Shown: positions 15,056-22,450, numbered from the stretch's first letter. The stretch is DNA of 37,291 nt from an uncultured Collinsella sp. (GCA_937997605.1 CALLFD010000216.1:1-37291); one strand, 5' to 3'. Notes: generated by a model from the sequence alone, not told the origin. A program made the numbers and translations.

Positions 15056-15118
15056 AAAGGACGGGTTATTTTTGGTTGGTAAAGCGTTTGACCTGCCAAA
15101 ATAAGCCTGTCCCTTTTT
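15056..15118. repeat. Imperfect 27-bp palindrome, REP-like, possible terminator
   Basis: Arms 15056-15081 and 15092-15118 pair with several mismatches and one bulge around a 10-base loop. The right arm ends GTCCCTTTTT. It starts 11 bp after the Fe-ADH-like stop and could terminate that gene. Its right arm is homologous to the solo arm at 14365-14392, which suggests a dispersed repeat family. Confidence 0.75.
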
Positions 15119-15178
15119 GATCGGTTGCCGTTTGGGGGCCGATTGGCAACGCTCGCTGATTGTAGTCTTGACCTGCGC

Positions 15179-15243
15179 TAGAATAGTGGCATCTGAATGT
15201 CCGGGCGCATGGAGGCGTGCGCCCGTATGCTGAGGAGGACTCT
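15179..15243 (+). promoter_or_regulatory. pgi promoter region and leader hairpin
   Basis: TAGAAT at 15179-15184 is a good -10 box; no convincing -35 is seen at 16-18 bases. The leader then holds a perfect 8-bp stem, CGGGCGCA (15202-15209) with TGCGCCCG (15218-15225), 18 bp upstream of the pgi start and just before its GAGGAGG ribosome binding site. Confidence 0.45.
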
Positions 15244-16938
15244 ATGGCAACTGTTGCCGCACCTATCGATGCTACGTCGACTGCCGCTTGGAAGGCACTC
15301 GAGGCTCATCAGGAGAAGCTCGAGGCCGATGGTATCGACCTCAAGGCCTGGTTCGCTGCCGATGCCGAGCGCGTGAACAAGCTGAGCTTTGACGCCGGTG
15401 ACCTGCACTTCGATCTGTCGAAGAACCTGGTGACCGATGAGACCGTCAAGCTGCTGTGCGATCTTGCTCGTGAGGTGAAGCTCGAGGAGCGCCGCGACGC
15501 CATGTTCTCCGGCGAGCACATTAACACCACCGAGGACCGCGCCGTCCTGCACACCGCGCTTCGCCGCCCCGCAACCGAGAGGGGCCAGCTCATCGTCGAC
15601 GGCCAGGATGTCGTCGCCGACGTGCACGAGGTCCTCGACCGCATGTATGCCTTCGCCGAGCGCGTGCGCTCCGGTGAGTGGAAGGGTGTTACCGGCAAGA
15701 AGATCGAGCACCTGGTGTCCATCGGCATCGGCGGCTCCGATCTGGGCCCGGTCATGGCCTACGAGGCTCTGCGTCCCTACGCCGACGCCGGTATCGACTG
15801 CCGCTATATCTCCAACATCGACCCCAACGACCAGGCCGAGAAGCTTAAGGGCCTGGATCCCGAGACCACGCTCGTGATCATCGTCTCCAAGACCTTCACC
15901 ACGCTCGAGACCCTCACCAACGCCCGCGAGGTCAAGACCTGGATGCTCGAGCAGCTCAAGGCCCAGGGCGCCATCGACGGCTCCGATGAGCAGAACGCCG
16001 AGGCCGTGGCAAAGCACTTCGTCGCCGTTTCCACTGCACTCGAGAAGGTTGAGGCCTTCGGTATCGACCCCGCCAACGCCTTCGGCTTCTGGAACTGGGT
16101 CGGCGGCCGCTACTCCGTCGACTCCGCCGTGGGCCTGTCGCTGATCGTCGTGCTCGGTCCCGAGCGCTTCCAGCAGTTCCTCGAGGGCTTCCACGCTATC
16201 GACGAGTACTTCTGCAACACGCCGCTCGAGAACAATGCCGTTGCGCTGATGGGCCTGCTCAACGTCTGGTACGTCAACTTCTTCGGTTCCAAGAGCCACG
16301 CCGTGCTGCCGTACTGCCAGTACCTGCATCGTTTCCCGGCCTACCTGCAGCAGCTCACCATGGAGTCCAACGGCAAGCATGTCCGCTGGGACGGCAGCGC
16401 CGTGACCTCCGACACCGGTGAGATCTTCTGGGGCGAGCCCGGCACCAACGGTCAGCACGCCTTCTACCAGCTGCTGCACCAGGGCACCGTGGTGGTCCCG
16501 GCCGATTTCATTGCCTTCGCCAATACCGCCAACCCTGCGACCGACAGCGGCCAGGACGTGCACGAGCTGTTCCTGGGCAACTTCCTGGCCCAGACCAAGG
16601 CACTCGCCTTTGGCAAGACGGCCGATGAGGTGCGCGCCGAGGGCACGCCCGAGCAGATCGTCCCGGCCCGTTGCTTTGAGGGCAATCGCCCGACGACCTC
16701 GATCTTCGGCGACACGCTGACCCCGTTCGCACTCGGCGAGCTCATCGCCCTGTACGAGCACATCACGTTTGTCGAGGGCACGGTCTGGGGCATCGACTCT
16801 TACGACCAGTGGGGCGTTGAGCTGGGCAAGCAGCTTGCCAAGCAGATCACCCCTGCCTTCCACGACGATGCCGCCAAGGCCGAGCAGGACGCTTCGACCC
16901 AGGCGCTCATCGAGTTCTATCGCGCGCATCGCAAGTAG
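15244..16938 (+). CDS. pgi: Glucose-6-phosphate isomerase
   Basis: A 564-residue enzyme interconverting glucose 6-phosphate and fructose 6-phosphate. Seen: VSIGIGGSDLGPVMAYEAL and IIVSKTFTTLETLTNA (phosphate-binding), GFWNWVGGRYSVDSAVGL, then MESNGKHVRWDG with the catalytic Glu segment, the QHAFYQLLHQGT histidine motif, and the terminal QWGVELGKQLAKQI lysine motif. These are the two Prosite-type signatures of the family and all catalytic residues. The length matches bacterial Pgi. GAGGAGG precedes the ATG. The last nine codons plus the stop and terminator recur at 20411-20506, marking this 3' end as an insertion target. The protein is complete and looks functional. Confidence 0.97.
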   Translation: MATVAAPIDATSTAAWKALEAHQEKLEADGIDLKAWFAADAERVNKLSFDAGDLHFDLSKNLVTDETVKLLCDLAREVKLEERRDAMFSGEHINTTEDRAVLHTALRRPATERGQLIVDGQDVVADVHEVLDRMYAFAERVRSGEWKGVTGKKIEHLVSIGIGGSDLGPVMAYEALRPYADAGIDCRYISNIDPNDQAEKLKGLDPETTLVIIVSKTFTTLETLTNAREVKTWMLEQLKAQGAIDGSDEQNAEAVAKHFVAVSTALEKVEAFGIDPANAFGFWNWVGGRYSVDSAVGLSLIVVLGPERFQQFLEGFHAIDEYFCNTPLENNAVALMGLLNVWYVNFFGSKSHAVLPYCQYLHRFPAYLQQLTMESNGKHVRWDGSAVTSDTGEIFWGEPGTNGQHAFYQLLHQGTVVVPADFIAFANTANPATDSGQDVHELFLGNFLAQTKALAFGKTADEVRAEGTPEQIVPARCFEGNRPTTSIFGDTLTPFALGELIALYEHITFVEGTVWGIDSYDQWGVELGKQLAKQITPAFHDDAAKAEQDASTQALIEFYRAHRK

Positions 16939-17005
16939 TTTTTACGGCCGAGTTGGCTTATGGCTGAAAGGGGCCCGTATCCGTTGGGATGCGGGCCCCT
17001 TTGCT
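16909..17005 (+). repeat. Direct repeat copy 1 (attL-like): pgi 3' end
   Basis: It begins at the Ile codon of the pgi ending IEFYRAHRK and runs through the stop and terminator. It is about 82% identical over its first 72 bases to 20411-20482. Bases upstream of 16909 do not match the other copy, so the boundary is sharp. Confidence 0.8.
16967..17002 (+). terminator. pgi terminator
   Basis: AAAGGGGCCCGTATCC and GGATGCGGGCCCCTTT form a 16-bp stem with one G-U type mismatch and a 4-base loop; the T run is short (TTTGCTTT). Confidence 0.85.
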
Positions 17006-17077
17006 TTGCCGTGGTCCCGGGGCGCACGGCCTTTGTGGAACATCGCCGGGGCGCCGCGCGCTGCGAGAACCCTGCGC

Positions 17078-18382
17078 CTAGATCTTGGCCTCCGCATGGC
17101 CTCGCTGCGCCTCGGGCAGCTCCCCGTAGAGCGGATGGTCTTCGAGCCTAAAGCGCTCGACCTGTTCAGGAGTGCGACCGCGTACAAAGAGCCACGAGCG
17201 ATCGATCGGCGTCGCCATGAGCGTGCTGGGCAGCGCGTCGGCGCGGTCGGAAAACACCCGGGCACTCTCGGGATCCTGGAACGCCAGCACCAGATGCGTG
17301 TCGCAGTTGCCCATGATGGAGCGTGCGCGTGCCTCGCCATAGAGCGCATCGAGCTGGTTGGTCGACTGCAACAGCAGCGTTGCCCAGATGTTGCGGCTTC
17401 GGATAATCGAGAGCACGTTGTCGATCTGGGGGATCTGCAGATTTGCGAAGTCATCGAGCATAAAGCGCACGGGCACGGGCAGGCTGCCGTCGGGCTGCCT
17501 ATCGGCCTCACGAATGAGGCCCATAAACGCCTGCGAAATAAAGAGGCCGGTCAGCGGATCGAGATTGCGGTCAATATCGCTCACGGTTACAAACAGGGCG
17601 CAGGGGGTGTGTCCCATGGAAGCAAAGTCCACCTGATGGCACTCACGATAGAGCTGTGCCGCACCGTCGAACCCCAGACACATGACCTTTTCGGCAAGGA
17701 TGCCGACGATGCTCGCGTGCATGCGCTCGGCATTTTGCGTAATGGCGTAGCGCCGCCATAGCGAGAGGGCATAGCTTTGGGGGTCGGTCGTGATCAGATC
17801 GTCAAACAATCGGGCCGTGGCACCGTCCTGCAGGTGCTCGATCAGCTTGATGACCGAGCTGATCGTCTGCTCGTCGGCGGGTAGCTGTTCGGTGACGTAG
17901 GCGATAAGACACGACAGCAGGTTTGCCGCCGCATGATCCCAAAAAGGCTGGTTGTTGTCCTCGATGGGGCAGATGGCCTTTGCCACCGAGAGGATGTCCT
18001 GCTGGTTGGGCCTGCCGTCCGCCTTGCGGCGAATGTGCCTCAGGGGGTTGTAGCCGCAGCGTTCGATGCCGGGCGCAAGGGCCGGGACGGTGTTGAGATC
18101 GGCGAAGTTGAGACATTGCACGCGGTAACCGTGGGCTGCCAGCGCGGGTCCCACTTCGCGACAGAGCGTGCCTTTGGTGTCGAGCACGATGTAGCTTGCG
18201 TTCATTTGCAGCAGGTTGGGCTTGAGGACGTTTCGGGTCTTGCCGGCTCCCGAGGGGCCGATCACAAGTGCGTTGTTGTTGAGTCCCGTTTGGCGGGTGT
18301 CGCAGGAAAGCGTTCGATCCTTGGCGAGGATGGTGGACGATGCGGGCTCAGAAGCGGCGAGGCGGCTGGCGAGGTTAGACAT
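17078..18382 (-). CDS. VirD4/TraG-type coupling ATPase lacking the membrane domain
   Basis: A 434-residue P-loop ATPase. Walker A GPSGAGKT at residues 42-49 is followed by the family-typical NLLQMNASYIVLDTKGTLCREVG, and Walker B FMLDDF at 307-312 sits in VRFMLDDFANLQIPQIDNVL. IIRSRNIWATLLLQSTNQLDALYG and IMGNCDTHLVLAFQD complete the TraG/VirD4 C-terminal signature. Typical members are ~600 residues with two N-terminal membrane helices; here the protein starts almost at the P-loop and has none, and the usual DEF is DDF. ATG at 18382 has GGAGGTC upstream and overlaps the clpP stop by 8 bp. Relaxase and type IV secretion genes are absent. It could be a leftover coupling protein or an ATPase repurposed to work with the neighbouring ClpP. 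Confidence 0.87.
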   Translation of the reverse strand: MSNLASRLAASEPASSTILAKDRTLSCDTRQTGLNNNALVIGPSGAGKTRNVLKPNLLQMNASYIVLDTKGTLCREVGPALAAHGYRVQCLNFADLNTVPALAPGIERCGYNPLRHIRRKADGRPNQQDILSVAKAICPIEDNNQPFWDHAAANLLSCLIAYVTEQLPADEQTISSVIKLIEHLQDGATARLFDDLITTDPQSYALSLWRRYAITQNAERMHASIVGILAEKVMCLGFDGAAQLYRECHQVDFASMGHTPCALFVTVSDIDRNLDPLTGLFISQAFMGLIREADRQPDGSLPVPVRFMLDDFANLQIPQIDNVLSIIRSRNIWATLLLQSTNQLDALYGEARARSIMGNCDTHLVLAFQDPESARVFSDRADALPSTLMATPIDRSWLFVRGRTPEQVERFRLEDHPLYGELPEAQRGHAEAKI

Positions 18383-18992
18383 GGGCGACCTCCTTGGTGG
18401 TCGAGAGGATTTCGTGGGCAAAGCCGAGCTCGACGGCGCGCTCGGCCGAAAGGTAGGTGTCTTTTGCAGTGAGGGACTGGATGCGCTTTGGCGTGAGGCC
18501 GCTGCGGTCCGAGAGGATTTGCGTGAGGGTCTTGCGGGTCTGCATGAGACGCCGGCTGGTTTCCTGCAGCGCAAGTGCCGAGCCGCCTGCCCCCTGGGGG
18601 ATCAGCGGGTCGTGAATCATGAGCTCTGCATGGGGCGCCATACGGCGATCGTCGCCGCCCATAAAGATCACGGCGCCCATGGACGCGGCGAATTCCAGGC
18701 AGACGGTGCGGATGGGGCACGATGCGAGGCGCATGGCGTCATAGATCGCAAGACCCGATCGCACGCTTCCGCCGGCGCTGGCGACAAATATGGTGATGGG
18801 GCGGCTGGGGTCGGTGGCATCGAGCAGGCGGATCTGCTGGCATAGGTCGTGGGCCATCGGGGTTTCGATATTTCCCATGACGGAGAGCTCGCGACGGGCG
18901 AGCATCTCATCGTAAATGCTGGTGAGCGTGATACCTCGGGCGGATTCACGCATGGTGAGGGGGCTGATGATGGGGGAATGATTGGTGTCCAT
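18375..18992 (-). CDS. clpP: ClpP-like serine protease subunit
   Basis: A 205-residue ClpP/S14 peptidase. VASAGGSVRSGLAIYDAMR corresponds to the oxyanion loop region. Ser104 in EFAASMGA, His127 in LMIHDPL and Asp178 in TAKDTYLSAERA complete the catalytic triad, and the spacing matches ClpP. The N-terminus (MDTNHSPIISPLTMRESARG) differs from the housekeeping ClpP axial-loop sequence. No Clp ATPase is nearby; instead its 3' end overlaps the start of the VirD4-type ATPase. AAAGGAG precedes the ATG. Such accessory ClpP copies occur in prophages and mobile elements. It is expected to form a cytoplasmic barrel peptidase; its unfoldase partner is unknown. Confidence 0.92.
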   Translation of the reverse strand: MDTNHSPIISPLTMRESARGITLTSIYDEMLARRELSVMGNIETPMAHDLCQQIRLLDATDPSRPITIFVASAGGSVRSGLAIYDAMRLASCPIRTVCLEFAASMGAVIFMGGDDRRMAPHAELMIHDPLIPQGAGGSALALQETSRRLMQTRKTLTQILSDRSGLTPKRIQSLTAKDTYLSAERAVELGFAHEILSTTKEVAHV

Positions 18993-19055
18993 GAGGACTC
19001 CTTTCTGTTGGTTGTGTTGTGGAATAGGATTGTTGCCCGCGGAGGGGCTGGCGGG

Positions 19056-19946
19056 CTACAGGGTTCGTCCAAGCCTGAGATCGAGCTCGGTTGTGGGACA
19101 GGCTGCCTGTTCGTGCGGCTCGCAAGCGCCAAGGGCTCCAAAGCGATGAAGCGTTGCGGCGGGCGTGGTGTAGGCGAGCCGCAGCTGATGCTCGACAGGG
19201 GCACATCCGTCATTTTTGTAATGAGCCGCGTAGTACTGCGCGATGCTGGCGTTCATCTCGTTGCCATTGCGATGGCGCTCAAACTGGCGTCTGCAGGTCT
19301 CGATGATCTTTGCTACCGACTTGGGTGCCGTCGCGGGAACAAGGGCGAGATAGCCCTCAAATAGCTCGTTGATGCTCAGGAGGCACAGCAGGTCGATCAG
19401 CGTCCTTATGGCTGCTCCCTCGGCGGAAAAGTGCGCGGTCATGCGGTTATATCGGTTGCGGTCGACGATGGCCGCATGGGGTCTTGGAGTTTTCTGCCCC
19501 GTGGTCCCGGGCTTTTGCCGCGCCTGTGTATTGAGCTCGACGTTGCAGCGCTTGAGGCCGTCCAACGGAAGGAACAGTGCTGTGCGCAGGGTGTTCCGCT
19601 TGCTTTCGAGTTCATGACGCTCGTCGGGTTCCCATTCGAGCTTGAGTTTCGTGTCGAGCGCCGTAAGCATATGGGCTAGGCAGCCTACGGTAAGAACGTA
19701 CGAATCGTTGTCGCGTTTTGGGGCATAGGGGTCTGTCAGCTTGCGAATGTCGGGGTCGCCCATGATCTTTGTGCAGCGCTTCAGCAGTTGAGGGTGGTCG
19801 GCCAAGATCGTCGCGAGCGGTAGCGACGCGTAGTTCTTGATGGTCGCGGCGGCAAAGGCGGCGTCATATTCGTTTGCATATGCTCGCTCAATGCGGGCAT
19901 CCAGAATGCTTTTCTTATCGCCGTCTTCAGCGTGGTGGTTTGTCAT
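19056..19946 (-). CDS. Unknown protein, first gene of the ClpP/VirD4 operon
   Basis: A 296-residue protein with ATG at 19946 behind TTGGAGAAG. It is predicted to be largely helical and soluble, with many charged residues. Features seen: an N-terminal DARIERAYANEYDAAFAAATIKNY helix region, a segment KLTDPYAPKRDNDSYVLTVG, a basic Gln/Pro-rich linker near residue 165 (QARQKPGTTGQKTPRP), a hydrophobic helix (LIDLLCLLSINELFEGYL), and a C-terminal part with scattered His and Cys (YYAAHYKNDGCAPVEHQ). No enzymatic motif or DNA-binding fold is recognised. It lies 63 bp upstream of clpP on the same strand. The same frame stays open upstream to 20102 through an iteron-like tandem repeat, but no good start is there. 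Function unknown; an adaptor or element-specific role is possible. Confidence 0.72.
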   Translation of the reverse strand: MTNHHAEDGDKKSILDARIERAYANEYDAAFAAATIKNYASLPLATILADHPQLLKRCTKIMGDPDIRKLTDPYAPKRDNDSYVLTVGCLAHMLTALDTKLKLEWEPDERHELESKRNTLRTALFLPLDGLKRCNVELNTQARQKPGTTGQKTPRPHAAIVDRNRYNRMTAHFSAEGAAIRTLIDLLCLLSINELFEGYLALVPATAPKSVAKIIETCRRQFERHRNGNEMNASIAQYYAAHYKNDGCAPVEHQLRLAYTTPAATLHRFGALGACEPHEQAACPTTELDLRLGRTL

Positions 19947-20410
19947 AGCTTCTCCAATCGGTTGATGTTCGTGCTGTTTGTTGATGTGTTGGTTGTCGTG
20001 AGTGATGTGCTTGCCGTGGGTGATGTGCTGACGTTGGGGTGCTATGCGGTTTTCAATGAGCCCGTGAGGCAGTTGCTGCAGGTGCGGGATGGAACGGCCC
20101 ATGCAAGGCGGAAGGCATCGTGCTCAAAATCGAGACAGCAATGCCCTGGGTGCCTCACATGTGGCAGTTACCTCATTAAGTTGTCATTGCGTTTGGGGTT
20201 GTACTTTGCCGATCTTCCTTCTCTTACACGCTGAAAACTGAAATTTCATATGCTCGATCTACTTAAAACCGCAACGGCGGTCTTTTATCAACTTATATGT
20301 CGGAACGCGTCTTTGCAAGTACTTTTTTGCGTTTGTTTCAAATGGGGTGGTTTTGCAACCGTCACGCGCCACGCTATGCGAACGTGCCCCGGCTCGGATA
20401 AGATGGTGCG
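19947..20410. other. Gene-free leader of the element operon, with an 18-bp tandem repeat
   Basis: About 460 bp without a convincing gene between the operon start and the right direct repeat. At 19993-20010 and 20011-20028 there are two head-to-tail 18-base units (core GTGATGTGC) that match at 16 of 18 positions, and a third looser unit lies at about 19974-19992. They may be protein-binding iterons or only repetitive leader sequence. Farther on, a short ACCGC/GCGGT hairpin followed by CTTTTAT lies near 20268-20288. No integrase gene or fragment was recognised. Confidence 0.45.
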
Positions 20411-20506
20411 ATCGAGTTCTACCGCGCTCACCGCAAGTAGTCTTTGTTGCTGAGATAGGTCATGGCCGAAAGGGGCCCGTATCCCAACAGATACGGGTCC
20501 CTTGCT
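20411..20506 (+). repeat. Direct repeat copy 2 (attR-like): displaced pgi 3' end with terminator
   Basis: Translated in frame this gives IEFYRAHRK plus stop, exactly the pgi C-terminus. The three base differences from copy 1 within the coding part are all synonymous. The terminator stem AAGGGGCCCGTAT/ATACGGGTCCCTT (20470-20503) is a compensated variant of the pgi one. No start codon or rest of pgi precedes it. It is best read as the former host end of pgi displaced by insertion. Confidence 0.8.
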
Positions 20507-20580
20507 ATTTAAATGGGCATGAGGGTGTATTGAGGGGGGATGTCTTGCTGTCGGCATCCGCGTGCGGTGCCATTCGCTGT

Positions 20581-20600
20581 CTGTAAATATACGTTTACAG
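20581..20600. promoter_or_regulatory. Perfect 7-bp-arm palindrome upstream of deoC
   Basis: CTGTAAATATACGTTTACAG has arms CTGTAAA/TTTACAG around a 6-base centre, typical of a dimeric repressor site. It is 120 bp upstream of deoC, the next gene on the plus strand. Confidence 0.5.
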
Positions 20601-20661
20601 CTAATTTCATACCACTTGTCGGAATGCGGACGCTGTCCTTGTATGTCGGGCGTACATTGAA

Positions 20662-20685
20662 CGTGGTATTTCGCGTGAAACCACG
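20662..20685. promoter_or_regulatory. CGTGG/CCACG palindrome in the deoC leader
   Basis: CGTGGT and TTTC pair with GAAA and CCACG around a GCGT centre with one bulged base. It lies 35 bp before the deoC start and could be an operator or an mRNA hairpin. Confidence 0.45.
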
Positions 20686-20719
20686 AATCGGTTGTCAGTC
20701 CTGAACAAGGAGGCCCAGC

Positions 20720-21394
20720 ATGACACTTGCCAAACCCATCAATAAATACATCGACTATATCGATGCCCCCGAGGACACGTTTGAGCAGTATGTCGAGAAG
20801 GCGTTAAAGTACAACTTTCGCTGCGTATTCGCGAACCTTCAGGAGTACGAGACGGGCCGCGCCATGCTCGAGGGCTCTGACATCATCCTTGCCGGCGCCA
20901 TCGACTTTCCCCAGGGCACTATGACGCTTGAGGAGAAGCTTGCGAGGTTTGAGGAATACGCTGCGTGTGGCTTTACCGAGATTGACTACGTTTTGAATCA
21001 GGGGTCGATCGAGAACCGCGATTTTGATGCCATCGAGCGCGAGATGACTACCATTGCTGATTTTTGTCGCGCGCATGGCATCACTGACAAGGTAATCGTC
21101 GAGATGTGCAAGCTGGACGGCGACGATGCCGCCAAGCGCCGTGTATGCGAGATCGCGCTGGAGGCCAAGCCGGGATTCCTTAAGACATCGACCGGCAGAA
21201 GCTTTGGCGGTGCTAAGCTCGAGGACGTGCGGCTGATGCACGAGGTGCTCGGCGATGCCGTGGCAATCAAGGCGGCGGGCGGTATCCATAATTACGAAGA
21301 GGCTTGCGCATTCATCGAGGCCGGCGCCAGCGCGTTAGGCGCATCGGCGGGCATCGCGATCGTCGAGGGCGCACCGACGGATGAGCGTCGCTAG
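20720..21394 (+). CDS. deoC: Deoxyribose-phosphate aldolase
   Basis: A 224-residue class I aldolase splitting 2-deoxyribose 5-phosphate into acetaldehyde and glyceraldehyde 3-phosphate in deoxynucleoside catabolism. Seen: IDYIDAPEDTFEQYVEKAL at the N-terminus, the CVFANLQEY strand, GAIDFPQGTMTLEEKLA, EIDYVLNQGS, the Schiff-base lysine in FLKTSTGRSFGGA and the second lysine in AIKAAGGIHNYEEA. The C-terminus GASALGASAGIAI is the phosphate-binding end. AGGAGG precedes the ATG. Two palindromes upstream suggest repressor control. No other nucleoside catabolic gene is adjacent. Slightly short but complete. Confidence 0.93.
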   Translation: MTLAKPINKYIDYIDAPEDTFEQYVEKALKYNFRCVFANLQEYETGRAMLEGSDIILAGAIDFPQGTMTLEEKLARFEEYAACGFTEIDYVLNQGSIENRDFDAIEREMTTIADFCRAHGITDKVIVEMCKLDGDDAAKRRVCEIALEAKPGFLKTSTGRSFGGAKLEDVRLMHEVLGDAVAIKAAGGIHNYEEACAFIEAGASALGASAGIAIVEGAPTDERR

Positions 21395-21543
21395 CAGACG
21401 TATTTGACCTGAGCGATAAAGCTTCACGACCACACGCCGTTCATGTTCGAGACAATATGACTTTTTGCCCGTTGTAAACGGAGTCGCGATGGGTGTTCTG
21501 TATGATGGCTCAGACAAGGTTGTTCAATGACAGGGAGGCATAT

Positions 21544-22386
21544 ATGGCAATCAAAGCCATCGCGATGGATATCGACGGTACGCTCACCAACGATCAGAAA
21601 GTGATTAGCCCGCGTACGCGCGAGAAGCTGCTCGCGGCGCAGGAGTCGGGCATTAAGCTCATCTTGGCTTCGGGCCGTCCCGCATGGGGACTGCACGCCT
21701 TGGCGCAGGAGCTCGACCTTCAAAACCATGACGGTCTGCTGGTTGCCTTTAATGGCGCGCATGTGGTCGACGCTCAGACCGATGAGGTCCTTTTTGACCA
21801 GGCTATGCCGGCTGACGAGCTGCACCGTCTGATTGATCACCTGCGTAATTTTGACGTGATCCCTATGATTTCGCTCGGTCGCGATTTGCATGTCGTGGAT
21901 TCGTATCACTGCATGATCACGCTGCCTGACGGCTCGCAGAAAAACATCGTCAAATACGAGCGCGATGCGTGCGATCTTAAGATTCGCGAGGTGGAGAGCC
22001 TGCATGAGGTCGCTGATGCTTATCCCGTGGACAAGCTGCTGACGGCGGGCGATCCGGCCTACCTGCAGGCGCATTACGAGGAGATGTATGCGCCCTTTAA
22101 GCAGACGCTTTCGGGCATGTTTACGGCCGACTGGTACTTTGAGTACACGGCGCCCGGTATCGACAAGGCCCGCGCACTCGAGGGTGCCCTGCCCAAGCTC
22201 GGCATCGATGCCAGTGAGGTCGTATCGTTTGGCGACGGCCAGAACGACAAGTCCATGATTGAGTGGGCCGGCACCGGTGTTGCCATGGGTAACGCCGTCG
22301 AAGAGGTTAAGGCTGTAGCCCAGATGGTGACCGCCGATAACAACGAAGATGGCATTGCGGTGGCGCTGGATAAGCTGCTGGGTTAG
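21544..22386 (+). CDS. Cof-type HAD-superfamily phosphatase
   Basis: A 280-residue HAD phosphatase of the Cof/IIB subfamily, cytoplasmic and usually acting on sugar phosphates or flavin precursors. Motif I is MDIDGTLT (nucleophile Asp plus the second Asp), motif II ILASGRPAWGL, the lysine motif lies in the cap-to-core return, and motif III/IV is SFGDGQNDKSMIEWAGTGVAMGNA. The large C2-type cap occupies residues ~85-190. ATG at 21544 has AGGGAGG upstream. Substrate not assignable. It is followed 64 bp later by a second HAD gene of a different subfamily. Confidence 0.9.
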   Translation: MAIKAIAMDIDGTLTNDQKVISPRTREKLLAAQESGIKLILASGRPAWGLHALAQELDLQNHDGLLVAFNGAHVVDAQTDEVLFDQAMPADELHRLIDHLRNFDVIPMISLGRDLHVVDSYHCMITLPDGSQKNIVKYERDACDLKIREVESLHEVADAYPVDKLLTAGDPAYLQAHYEEMYAPFKQTLSGMFTADWYFEYTAPGIDKARALEGALPKLGIDASEVVSFGDGQNDKSMIEWAGTGVAMGNAVEEVKAVAQMVTADNNEDGIAVALDKLLG

Positions 22387-22450
22387 AATCGCCGATTAAT
22401 GCATGGCTCGGGCGCCTGCTTGCGGGCGTCCTTTTGCTAGGGAGGGTGCC

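Larger units (their letters stand above)
16909..20506. mobile_element. Putative integrated element in the pgi 3' end (about 3.5 kb)
   Basis: The segment is bounded by direct repeats of the last nine pgi codons plus terminator (16909-17005 and 20411-20506). It contains a minus-strand operon with a ClpP-like protease and a conjugation-type ATPase. Integrative elements that target a gene's 3' end typically carry their own copy of that end, restoring the gene and leaving the displaced original at the far side. Against a complete element: no integrase, relaxase or excisionase is visible, and GC content is not obviously different. It may be a remnant, a satellite moved in trans, or a region built by recombination. 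Confidence 0.6.

Noticed and set aside
15178..16929. A 583-codon open frame on the minus strand opposite pgi
   Set aside because: It mirrors pgi, which has complete family motifs. High-GC genes with strong codon bias leave long antisense frames. The predicted protein is low-complexity Leu/Gly/Asp-rich with no domain.
16769..17761. A plus-strand frame running from inside pgi into the ClpP/VirD4 region
   Set aside because: It spans the pgi stop and terminator in another frame and overlaps the VirD4-type gene antisense.
19993..20028. Possible CRISPR array start
   Set aside because: Units are 18 bases, directly adjacent without spacers, and only two to three in number; no cas genes are present.
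19947..20102. N-terminal extension of the first element gene (His/Gln-rich, repeated HITH motif)
   Set aside because: The codons come from the 18-base tandem repeat and no ribosome binding site precedes the earlier ATG, whereas ATG at 19946 has one.
20250..20453. A 67-codon plus-strand frame before the right direct repeat, checked as a possible integrase or excisionase fragment
   Set aside because: It has no ribosome binding site, no recombinase or helix-turn-helix motif, and runs out of frame through the pgi-end repeat.
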